DNA from: JADGQM01 sp964505935
GTDB taxonomy: Bacteria > Desulfobacterota > Syntrophobacteria > Syntrophobacterales > Syntrophobacteraceae
Length of the DNA: 8,658 nucleotides
Direction: 5' to 3'
Assembly (NCBI GenBank): GCA_964505935.1
Contig: CAZDKX010000212.1
Coordinates: forward strand, 1 to 8,658
Numbering within the stretch: the stretch's first letter is position 1; every line of letters begins with the position of its first letter. Below the pieces are notes generated by a model. It searched no databases, was not told the origin of the DNA, and saw nothing but the letters and a program-made list of their open reading frames with translations. Positions 1-6,365 of the stretch are shown one piece after another. Position numbers and translations under genes: made by a program.

Positions 1-24
1 TTCACGCGGAGGTTGACCTCATGA
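1..24 (+). CDS. 3' end of upstream gene, probably nuoJ (partial)
   Basis: The window opens inside or just after a gene upstream of nuoK. Reading from base 1, the frame stays open for seven codons and stops at TGA 22-24, which overlaps the nuoK start as ATGA, a common arrangement for translationally coupled nuoJ-nuoK pairs. A second frame ends at TGA 14-16 and cannot be excluded. The identity as nuoJ rests only on the usual nuoJ-nuoK gene order. Too few residues are visible to recognise the protein, so no symbol is assigned. Confidence 0.3.
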   Translation, partial: FTRRLTS

Positions 25-329
25 ACACCCTTGGCGTTTACCTGATCGTGGCGGCCGCGCTGTTCAGCCTCGGCCTGCTCGGCGTCCTCCAGCGCCGCAA
101 TCTGATCGGTATGCTGATTTCCCTTGAGCTGATGCTGAACGGCGCGAACCTCAACTTTATGGCCTTCAATCGCTTCCTTGCCCCGGAACCCGCGGTGGGA
201 CAGATTGTGGCGCTGTTTGTCATGGGTCTGGCAGCAGCCGAAGCGGCCATTGGCCTCAGTATCATCCTGGCTCTGTTCCGGAAGCTCCATTCCATCAACG
301 TGGAACGAGCACAACGTTTGCGAGGATAG
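21..329 (+). CDS. nuoK: NADH-quinone oxidoreductase subunit K (complex I membrane arm)
   Basis: NuoK is a small membrane subunit of complex I, homologous to MrpC and ND4L, and forms part of the proton path next to NuoJ and NuoN. The 102-residue product has the usual family length and three hydrophobic segments (about residues 4-23, 28-48 and 60-86). The two membrane glutamates important in E. coli NuoK (E36 and E72) are present as Glu36 in SLELMLNGANLNF and Glu74 in LAAAEAAIGLSI. The start is supported by GGAGG at 8-12, eight bases before the ATG. The stop lies six bases before nuoL, and the start overlaps the possible end of nuoJ. Nothing is unusual in the sequence. Identification is firm. 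Confidence 0.96.
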   Translation: MNTLGVYLIVAAALFSLGLLGVLQRRNLIGMLISLELMLNGANLNFMAFNRFLAPEPAVGQIVALFVMGLAAAEAAIGLSIILALFRKLHSINVERAQRLRG

Positions 330-335
330 GACTCC

Positions 336-2282
336 ATGATTGCCTTCTTGAAGGATCCGGTTTTGCTGGCGGCATCTCTCGCCACGAGTCTGCCCTTTCT
401 CTCCATGGCGGTGATTCTGGTTTTCACCCGCCATCACCGGCGACTTTCCGCCGCCCTGTCCATCGGCGCGATCACGACTTCGCTCCTCTGTGCCCTCTAC
501 CTGCTTGTGACGCTTTTTCATGCCGGAGCGCCGGTGCAGTACGAATTTCCCTGGCTTCTGGCCGACAAGCTTTTTATCCCCTTCGGCTATCTCCTGGACC
601 CCCTCAGCCTCCTCATGCTCACCATCGTGACGGTCATCAGCTTCCTTGTGCAGGTTTACTCGGTGGGCTACATGGCCGGCGACCCCGGCTACAGCCGGTA
701 CTATGCCTTCCAGTCCCTTTTTGCCTGGGCGATGATGAGTATGGTCATCTCACCCAGTATGCTCCAGCTGTTCATTTTCTGGGAGCTGGTGGGGCTGGCA
801 TCTTATCTGCTGATCGGCTTCTATTACGAAAAGTGGAGCGCTTCCCAGGCGGGTAAAAAAGCCTTCGTCATGACCCGCCTCGGCGATATCGGCTTCTTTC
901 TGGGGCTGATCATTCTCCTGCTCGGGTTCGGGAACCTCAGCATTCTCAAAATGAATGAAGCCGCTTCGGCGCATGCCATCTCCCCCCACCTGCTCACCCT
1001 CTCCGCCATGCTCATCTTTGGCGGCGTCATGGGCAAGAGCGCCCAGTTTCCGCTGCTCACCTGGCTGCCCGACGCCATGGAAGGCCCCACTCCGGTCAGC
1101 GCTTTGCTCCATTCGGCGACCATGGTGGCGGCCGGCGTCTACATGTTCAGCCGCATTTTCCCATTCTTCTCCGGATCGGCCGAGGCCATGACCATGGCGC
1201 TGGCCATCGGCACCATCACCATGCTGATCTCGTCCACCATGGCCATGGCCACCAACGACCTGAAGCAGGTTTGGGCCTATTCAACGGTCAGTCAGCTCGG
1301 CTTCATGGTGATGGCCCTGGCCGCCGGCGGCTACTTTGCCGGGGTCTTTCATCTGACCACCCACGCCGGTTTCAAGGCGCTGCTCTTTTTGTGCTCGGGG
1401 ATTTTCATTCATGAATACCACACCAACGATTTCCGCGAAATCGGTCAGCAGGGAGGACGCAGGCTGGTCATTCCCATGACCTGCATGACCATCGGCGCGC
1501 TCGCCCTTTCGGGGATTTTCCCGCTTTCGGGCTTCTTCAGCAAGGAAGCCGTGCTGGGGGTGCTGGCCGGGCATAGCAACCGCATCTGGCTGCTGGCCGG
1601 GCTGCTGGGGGCTTTGATGACGGCGTACTACAGCTTCCGCCTCATCTTCTTCATGCTCTTTCCCAAACGTACCCTTGAGCCCCATGAAGGTCATGGGAAT
1701 ACCGGCCACGGAGGGCACACCGAGGGGCATGGGGCCTATATCTTCTGGAGCATGGCCGTCCCCGTGATGATTCTGGCGGGGGTAACGCTGGTGCTTGGCT
1801 TTTCCCAGGACACCCTCGAGCACTTCCTCCTTGGCAAGAACGCACCGGCAATCCATGGCGCCGCCGCGGAGAGTGCCCACGGGGCCTCGGAGGGCCACAC
1901 GCCCGGCCATTATATGGTACTCGTCTCGGCGGTCAGCGTGGCCTTGGCCGGCATTGCCTGGGCGTGGCTCGAATTCGGCCGCCGAAAAGCCGCCCAGGTC
2001 GGATTCCTGCGTTCCTTCCCGACGGTCGAGCAACTTTTCGCCCACCGCTGGTACCTGGACGCCTTCCTGCGCAAGTTTCTCGATACGGTCATCTATCGAG
2101 GCGTAACCGGCCTTTTCTCCCTCAATGAGCGGCGCGTCATCGATGACGGCATCGACGGGCTCTGCAACGCTACCGTGGCGAGTGGCCGGCTGTTGAGTCT
2201 CCTCCAGTCGGGAATGCTCCAGCACAACCTGCTCATCATGATCGGGGCGGTGGCGCTGGTCGTGCTCTGTTTCTTGATATGA
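336..2282 (+). CDS. nuoL: NADH-quinone oxidoreductase subunit L (antiporter-like, complex I membrane arm)
   Basis: NuoL is the distal antiporter-like proton-pumping subunit of complex I, whose long lateral helix runs along the membrane arm. The 648-residue product has the expected length. The proton-antiporter core lies at about residues 75-440. It keeps the TM5 Glu150 (FFWE-LVGLASYLL context), TM7 Lys234 (GKSAQFPLLTWLPDAMEGP), His259 (LLHSATM), Lys310 in TNDLKQVWAYSTVSQ, His339/His343/Lys347 in the TM11 region, and Lys403 in GFFSKEA. The tail at about 545-630, containing DDGIDG, matches the lateral helix region, and a final membrane segment is at 630-648. Two loops, about residues 448-467 and 504-526, are rich in His, Gly and Glu with nine histidines; such loops occur in other NuoL proteins. 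The ATG follows nuoK by six bases, with a GAGG-type site inside the end of nuoK. Confidence 0.97.
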   Translation: MIAFLKDPVLLAASLATSLPFLSMAVILVFTRHHRRLSAALSIGAITTSLLCALYLLVTLFHAGAPVQYEFPWLLADKLFIPFGYLLDPLSLLMLTIVTVISFLVQVYSVGYMAGDPGYSRYYAFQSLFAWAMMSMVISPSMLQLFIFWELVGLASYLLIGFYYEKWSASQAGKKAFVMTRLGDIGFFLGLIILLLGFGNLSILKMNEAASAHAISPHLLTLSAMLIFGGVMGKSAQFPLLTWLPDAMEGPTPVSALLHSATMVAAGVYMFSRIFPFFSGSAEAMTMALAIGTITMLISSTMAMATNDLKQVWAYSTVSQLGFMVMALAAGGYFAGVFHLTTHAGFKALLFLCSGIFIHEYHTNDFREIGQQGGRRLVIPMTCMTIGALALSGIFPLSGFFSKEAVLGVLAGHSNRIWLLAGLLGALMTAYYSFRLIFFMLFPKRTLEPHEGHGNTGHGGHTEGHGAYIFWSMAVPVMILAGVTLVLGFSQDTLEHFLLGKNAPAIHGAAAESAHGASEGHTPGHYMVLVSAVSVALAGIAWAWLEFGRRKAAQVGFLRSFPTVEQLFAHRWYLDAFLRKFLDTVIYRGVTGLFSLNERRVIDDGIDGLCNATVASGRLLSLLQSGMLQHNLLIMIGAVALVVLCFLI

Positions 2283-2288
2283 GGTGGG

Positions 2289-2414
2289 ATTTCGAAGTTC
2301 GGATTCCGGATGTCGAATTTGGAGGTGAAGGTGATCGTACGAAGAGCTTTTGAAAGAAGTGTGAGCCAGATTGGCGAACGATACATCCGAAATCCGAAAT
2401 GCGAAATCCGAAAT
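2289..2414. repeat. Inverted heptamer-array element in the nuoL-nuoM spacer
   Basis: The right arm (2386-2413) is four tandem 7-base units TCCGAAA, one of them TGCGAAA. The left arm (2290-2317) is four degraded units of the complementary type, TTTCGAA, GTTCGGA, TTCCGGA and TGTCGAA. The 32-base arms 2289-2320 and 2383-2414 match as inverted repeats at 25 of 32 positions. A further 7 of 8 pairs (2334-2341 with 2375-2382) lie inside after a bulge, so the transcript could form one long hairpin. The element almost fills the 145-base spacer, which is long for nuoL-nuoM. From memory, repeats of this AATCCGAAATCCG type are scattered between genes in many environmental genomes and produce spurious RISDFGFRISDF-like proteins. 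The function is unknown; it could be a small non-autonomous mobile repeat or an RNA-stability hairpin. Confidence 0.75.
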
Positions 2415-2415
2415 T

Positions 2416-2421
2416 AGGGGG
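2416..2421 (+). promoter_or_regulatory. Shine-Dalgarno site fixing the nuoM start
   Basis: AGGGGG lies six bases before ATG 2428. This supports 2428 as the nuoM start, not a TTG at 2371 in the same frame, which would add 19 polar residues encoded largely by the repeat. The site begins two bases after the right arm of the inverted repeat, so a folded transcript would put the ribosome site at the foot of the hairpin. An effect on translation is conceivable but not shown. Confidence 0.6.
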
Positions 2422-2427
2422 CTTTTC

Positions 2428-3900
2428 ATGGAAATGGCTCAATTCCCCATCCTGTCGGCGATCCTGTTTTCCACCATTTTCGGCCTGGTGACCATCCTCT
2501 TCATCCCGGCCGACCGTCCCAAGCTGGTCAAGCAGGTGAGCCTGGGCTATGCCGCGGTGGGCCTGGCGCTCGCTCTCTGGGCCTACTGCAATTACGATAC
2601 TCAGAAAGGCGGCCTGCAGTTCGTCGAACGCACCCTCTGGGTGAAAAGCCTGGGAATCTACTGGTTCAACGCCCTGGATGGGATCAACGCCCCCATGCTG
2701 CTCCTGACGGCGGTGGTGCTCTTTACCGGGATCCTCACCATGTGGGAGATGCAGCTCCGGGTGAAGGAATTCTTTGCCTTCATCTTTCTTCTGGTAGCCG
2801 GGGTTTACGGCGTTTTCATCGCCATGGATCTTTTCTGGATCTTCGTCTGGTATGACGTATCGCTCTTCCCCATGTACCCGCTCATCGCTATCTGGGGTTC
2901 GACCCGCAAGGAATACGGCGCCATGAAGCTCACCCTCTACCTGCTTGCGGGCAGTGCTCTGATCCTGCCGGCGATCCTCTATCTCTGGGTTCAGGGTGGT
3001 TCGACCACTTTCGACCTCTTCGAACTGGCCCGCATGGGATTGTCGCCCGAAGTGCAGCGGCTTGCTTTCATCATGCTCTACCTCGGCTTCGGCATCCTGG
3101 CCGGTGTCTGGCCCATGCACACCTGGTCGCCCGTCGGCCATGTGGCGGCGCCCACTGCGGTGAGCATGATCCACGCCGGCGTCTTGATGAAGCTGGGCGC
3201 CTACGGCATCCTGCGGCTGGGCATGACTATCTGCCCGGAAGGGCTCCAATATTGGGCGCAACTGATGGCGGTGCTGGCCACCATCGGGATCGTTTACGGG
3301 GCGTTTGTCGGGCTTGCCCAAACGGACCTGAAATTCGTCATCGGCTACTCCAGTGTCTCGCACATGGGCATTGTGGGCCTGGGGCTCTCCACCATGACCG
3401 TCAACGGCATCAATGGGGCCGTCTTCCAAATGTTTGCCCACGGGGTGATGACGGCGCTCCTCTTTTCGGCGGTCGGCTATATCTATGACAAGACCCACAC
3501 CAAGATGATCCCGGACCTCGGCGGTCTGTCCAGGACCATGCCCGTGGCCTCGGCCTTTTTCATTGTGGCCGCTTTTGCCGGGATTGGAGTCCCGTTCATG
3601 GCCAGTTTCTGGGCCGAGCTGCTGGTCTTCATCTCGGCGGTGCAAACCTATCCGATGTGGGGCATTCTGGCGGTTATGGGCCTGGTGGTGAGCGCTCTCT
3701 TCATGCTGCGGGTAGTTCAGAGGACCTTCTACGGCGAGAAGAACGAGCGCTGGGAGCACATCCCGGATGTCCCCCTGGCGCTGGCCACTCCCCGCATCAT
3801 TCTTGTGGGGGTGATTCTCTTCTTCGGGATGTTTCCGCGGGTCATCCTGGATGTGATTCAGAGCGCGGTGATCCCGTTCGTGGCCGGTTTGGCGGTTTGA
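2428..3900 (+). CDS. nuoM: NADH-quinone oxidoreductase subunit M with altered pumping residues
   Basis: NuoM is the middle antiporter-like proton-pumping subunit of complex I. From ATG 2428 the product is 490 residues, the normal family length, with about 14 membrane segments. Family motifs include the TM5 region WYDVSLFPMYPLIAIWG (141-157), the TM7 region WPMHTWSPVGHVAAPTA (228-244), Lys255 in GVLMKLGAYG, Lys302 in TDLKFVIGYSSVSHMG, His338 and Glu397 in FWAELLVF. Two residues usually considered essential differ. The TM5 Glu (E. coli E144) is Asp143. The TM7 Lys (E. coli K234, in VKMPVVPLH) aligns with Leu224 in GILAGVWPMH, and the nearby PDAH motif reads PVGH. An additional His249 lies close to the position of the NuoL TM7/8 histidine. 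The gene sits between nuoL and nuoN and is separated from both by repeat-bearing spacers. The reading frame is intact, so it is not a pseudogene. Confidence 0.95.
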   Translation: MEMAQFPILSAILFSTIFGLVTILFIPADRPKLVKQVSLGYAAVGLALALWAYCNYDTQKGGLQFVERTLWVKSLGIYWFNALDGINAPMLLLTAVVLFTGILTMWEMQLRVKEFFAFIFLLVAGVYGVFIAMDLFWIFVWYDVSLFPMYPLIAIWGSTRKEYGAMKLTLYLLAGSALILPAILYLWVQGGSTTFDLFELARMGLSPEVQRLAFIMLYLGFGILAGVWPMHTWSPVGHVAAPTAVSMIHAGVLMKLGAYGILRLGMTICPEGLQYWAQLMAVLATIGIVYGAFVGLAQTDLKFVIGYSSVSHMGIVGLGLSTMTVNGINGAVFQMFAHGVMTALLFSAVGYIYDKTHTKMIPDLGGLSRTMPVASAFFIVAAFAGIGVPFMASFWAELLVFISAVQTYPMWGILAVMGLVVSALFMLRVVQRTFYGEKNERWEHIPDVPLALATPRIILVGVILFFGMFPRVILDVIQSAVIPFVAGLAV

Positions 3901-3916
3901 GTTTATGTCAAATCCC

Positions 3917-3963
3917 CGAAGCACCCGAAGTGATTTCTTCGTGCTCTTCGCGTCCTTCGTGGT
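3917..3963. repeat. Nonamer repeat and hairpin in the nuoM-nuoN spacer
   Basis: Three tandem 9-base units CTTCGTGCT, CTTCGCGTC and CTTCGTGGT occupy 3937-3963. Just upstream, CGAAGCACCCGAAG (3917-3930) is two inverted partial copies. The arms 3917-3930 and 3937-3950 pair at 11 of 14 positions around a 6-base TGATTT loop. No T-run follows, so it is not a standard intrinsic terminator. From memory, CTTCGTG-type nonamers are a widespread intergenic repeat that gives spurious TKDTKxTK or FVxFVV-like proteins. The remainder of the spacer (3964-4008) shows nothing recognisable. Confidence 0.7.
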
Positions 3964-4008
3964 TGGAAAAAGACTGCAATAACCGCCACTTGATTTTGGA
4001 CAGCCTCT

Positions 4009-4014
4009 AAGGAG
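4009..4014 (+). promoter_or_regulatory. Shine-Dalgarno site of nuoN
   Basis: AAGGAG lies 11 bases before ATG 4026 and 14 bases before the second in-frame ATG at 4029. The spacing is a little long, but it favours 4026. The difference is one methionine. Confidence 0.6.
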
Positions 4015-4025
4015 ATGAAGCAACG

Positions 4026-5447
4026 ATGATGCCATGGGTCCTGTTCCTCCCCGAGCTCTTCTATATCTTGATGGCGTTGGTCTTTTTCGGCGCCTCCCTG
4101 CGGCGCCAAAACGATCCGAGCAGGCTCCAGGTCCTGGCCTTGGGCCTCGCCGGGGTTGGCCTGCTGGTCACGGTGCTTTGTGCCCGTCAAGAGGGCATGC
4201 TCTTCTTCGACGCCTACCGCGTGGACCTTTTCAGCCAGGTTTTCAAAGTCTTGCTGGCCCTGGGAACCTTCTGGGTCGTTTTTTCGTGCAGTGAACTGGC
4301 CGGCATTAACGAACGTCACCATGCCGAGTTCTATTTTTTCCTGTCGGTCTCCACCCTGGCGATGATGATGCTGGTCAGTGCGGTCGAGCTCCTGACCATT
4401 TACGTCGCCATCGAGCTTTCCTCCTACACCCTTTACCTGCTGGTGCCCATGCGGCAGCGGACGGATGAGTACGTGGAGACGGGCATCAAGTATTTCATGA
4501 TCGGGGTTACCGCTTCCGCCTTCCTGGTCTTTGGCATCAGCCTGATCTTCGGGATGGTGAAGAGCACCTATGTGGTGGATGTGATCCGGGTGCTGCCCAC
4601 GGTTATCACTCAGCCCGCCGCCATTGCCGGCTTGGTGCTGGCGCTTTCGGGTTTCTTCTTCAAGCAGGCGCTGTTCCCCTTTCACACCTGGGCTCCGGAT
4701 GTCTATCAGGGCGCGGCCAATCAGGTGACCACCTTCATCGCCACTGTCTCCAAGATGGCTGCCGCGGCCATGGTGATCCGGTTTGTGGGCTTTGCCGGTA
4801 GCGGCAGTGACGTTCTCGTCAACCTCCTGATCGTCCTTTCCGTGCTCTCCATGACCTTCGGCAACCTGGTCGCCCTCATCCAGAAGGACCTCAAGCGGCT
4901 CCTCGCCTATTCGAGCATCGCGCACGCCGGCTACATGATGACCGGGATCTTGAGCATGACCGAGCGCGGTTTTGCCGGGGCCATTTATTATGCCATCGCC
5001 TACCTGGTGATGACCTACGCCTGTTTCATGGTCATCATGAAAATCGCCGAAGACGGCCGGAACCTCCAGATCGAAGAGCTTGCCGGCCTGCACAGACGCT
5101 CGCCGCTCCTGGCCATGACCCTCATGCTGGGCCTCTTCGGCCTTGCCGGAATCCCACCGACGGTGGGTTTCACCGGTAAGTTTCTGGTGTTCGCAGCCGC
5201 TCTGGAAAAGGGCTATCTGGCGCTGGTCGTGATCGGTATGATCAACGCCACCATCTCCCTCTACTACTATCTGATGGTCATCAAGGCGGCTTACCTCCTG
5301 GAACCGGACCGCCCCCAGCCCACGATTGTCGTCGATCCCTGGACGCGTTCGCTCAGCATCGTCCTTGTGCTCGTGATGGTTTACCTGGGCGTCTTCCCCG
5401 ATCAGTTTGTGGCCTTGACCGAAGCAGCTGCCAGGAGTTTGCCGTAG
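4026..5447 (+). CDS. nuoN: NADH-quinone oxidoreductase subunit N (antiporter-like, complex I membrane arm)
   Basis: NuoN is the antiporter-like pump nearest the quinone module in complex I. The 473-residue product has normal length and about 14 membrane segments. It keeps the TM5 Glu130 (VAIELSSYTLY), Lys213 (FFFKQALFPFHTWAPDVYQG), Lys243 (TVSKMA), Lys287 and Lys290 (IQKDLKRLLAYSSIAHAGYM) and Lys385 in GFTGKF, corresponding to E. coli NuoN E133, K217, K247 and K395. A small deviation is AANQVTTF after the DVYQG motif, where many homologues have a PTPVTAF-like sequence. It is the last of the J-K-L-M-N set. The next gene, encoding a peripheral-arm-type protein, starts 52 bases downstream, with no clear terminator between them. 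Confidence 0.97.
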   Translation: MMPWVLFLPELFYILMALVFFGASLRRQNDPSRLQVLALGLAGVGLLVTVLCARQEGMLFFDAYRVDLFSQVFKVLLALGTFWVVFSCSELAGINERHHAEFYFFLSVSTLAMMMLVSAVELLTIYVAIELSSYTLYLLVPMRQRTDEYVETGIKYFMIGVTASAFLVFGISLIFGMVKSTYVVDVIRVLPTVITQPAAIAGLVLALSGFFFKQALFPFHTWAPDVYQGAANQVTTFIATVSKMAAAAMVIRFVGFAGSGSDVLVNLLIVLSVLSMTFGNLVALIQKDLKRLLAYSSIAHAGYMMTGILSMTERGFAGAIYYAIAYLVMTYACFMVIMKIAEDGRNLQIEELAGLHRRSPLLAMTLMLGLFGLAGIPPTVGFTGKFLVFAAALEKGYLALVVIGMINATISLYYYLMVIKAAYLLEPDRPQPTIVVDPWTRSLSIVLVLVMVYLGVFPDQFVALTEAAARSLP

Positions 5448-5499
5448 AGCCTTCTGGGGATCGCTGATTCGTTATGAAAGTGGTTGAAAAGAGGACATT

Positions 5500-6351
5500 A
5501 TGGGATTGCTGAAAACCCTGCTTCGCGAATTGCCGAGGAAACCCTGGATTCCTCTTGGAGAGGAGGTCCCCGAACCCGCAACCGCGGCTCGGGAACCGGA
5601 ACTGCTCCCGAAGAAGCTGCCAAGCTTTTGCGACGCCGCCTCCAAGAAGCCCTGCATCACCGTCTGCCGACCCAGGGGTGAGTGCGCGTGCGACTGCCGA
5701 TCGGTCCGGGAGGCGCTGATCGAGGGCATTGCCCGCCTGCAGCTTGACCTGGTGGTGGGGGATGCCAAGGCAGGCTGCCTCGGGAAATGCCAGGCTGGAC
5801 CCTTCATCGGTTTTCCTCAGAAGGGGTTCTTCTACCTGAGAGTCCATGCCCGGGATGTTCCGGACATTCTCCATGAAACGCTCATTCGCGGGCGGATTCT
5901 GTTCGATCATCTCTCCATCAATGCGGAACGGGCCTACCGGGAGGACATCTACTACGAAAAAGAGACGGGGTTTCTCGCCGCCATCGATGATCAGATCTGT
6001 ATGGTCCAGGTCGCCAAATCTTTCCTCGATTTCGAGAAGGGACTTTCCTGCGGCAAATGCGTACCCTGCCGCATCGGCATGCAGCAGATGGAGGAAAGGA
6101 TGAACAGGATTGTCGACGGAGAAGGGACCATGGAGGACCTCGAACACATCCGCGCGCTATGCCATGCCATGATCGACCTACCCAACTGTGAGTTCGCCAT
6201 GACCAGCTCCCGCCCGGTCCTCACCGCCATCACCTGTTTTGAAGACGAATTCCGCGCCCACATTGAAAGGCACGAATGCCCTGCAGGGGTCTGCAAAGCC
6301 CTCATCGAGTACCAACGCAGGCAGGCCGTGCGACAACGACGTAAACCATGA
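5500..6351 (+). CDS. NuoF-like iron-sulfur protein lacking the FMN/NADH-binding and SLBB domains
   Basis: The product has 283 residues; long-form NuoF/HymB/HndC proteins have roughly 540-630. A charged, proline-rich lead (1-45) is followed by a thioredoxin-like [2Fe-2S] domain (about 50-135), with Cys56 and Cys62 as probable first ligands (Cys64 and Cys66 are alternatives) and Cys93/Cys97 in GCLGKCQAGP. From about residue 158 it is the NuoF C-terminal [4Fe-4S] domain: SCGKCVPCR gives Cys184, 187 and 190, with Cys230 as the fourth ligand 40 residues on. The tail HECPAGVCKALIEY resembles the link to the C-terminal ferredoxin of long NuoF, but the protein ends there. The FMN/NADH Rossmann-like core with its glycine-rich loops, and the SLBB domain, are absent: IYYEKETG (150-157) joins almost directly to AAIDDQICMVQVAKSFL (160-176). 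The start has GAGGA at 5491-5495. It probably relays electrons to the NuoG-like neighbour and cannot bind NADH in the usual way (inference). Confidence 0.85.
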   Translation: MGLLKTLLRELPRKPWIPLGEEVPEPATAAREPELLPKKLPSFCDAASKKPCITVCRPRGECACDCRSVREALIEGIARLQLDLVVGDAKAGCLGKCQAGPFIGFPQKGFFYLRVHARDVPDILHETLIRGRILFDHLSINAERAYREDIYYEKETGFLAAIDDQICMVQVAKSFLDFEKGLSCGKCVPCRIGMQQMEERMNRIVDGEGTMEDLEHIRALCHAMIDLPNCEFAMTSSRPVLTAITCFEDEFRAHIERHECPAGVCKALIEYQRRQAVRQRRKP

Positions 6352-6365
6352 AGGGGAAATTCGGT

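Noticed and set aside
2386..2413. CRISPR-like or other long direct repeat array
   Set aside because: The unit is only seven bases with no spacers between copies.
2371..2430. Earlier TTG start for nuoM at 2371
   Set aside because: It would add 19 polar residues encoded by the repeat to a protein that normally starts near its first membrane helix. ATG 2428 has a good ribosome site six bases upstream.
3917..3963. Rho-independent terminator after nuoM
   Set aside because: The hairpin is followed by CGTCC, not a T-run, and nuoN continues the same operon.
2236..5093. Long open frames on the - strand (about 599 and 396 codons) across nuoM and nuoN
   Set aside because: They are antisense to well-conserved nuo genes, are very rich in His, Glu, Gly and Asp as expected for antisense frames of GC-rich membrane-protein genes, and show no recognisable domain.
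336..5447. Membrane arm of an Mrp antiporter or group 4 hydrogenase
   Set aside because: The K-L-M-N order, protein lengths and the NuoL lateral-helix tail fit complex I, and no hydrogenase or Mrp-specific subunit is present in the window.
5500..6351. NuoF pseudogene
   Set aside because: The frame is intact, the ribosome site is present, all cluster cysteines are kept and the domain junction is clean, which points to a functional shortened protein. An assembly deletion cannot be fully excluded from sequence alone.
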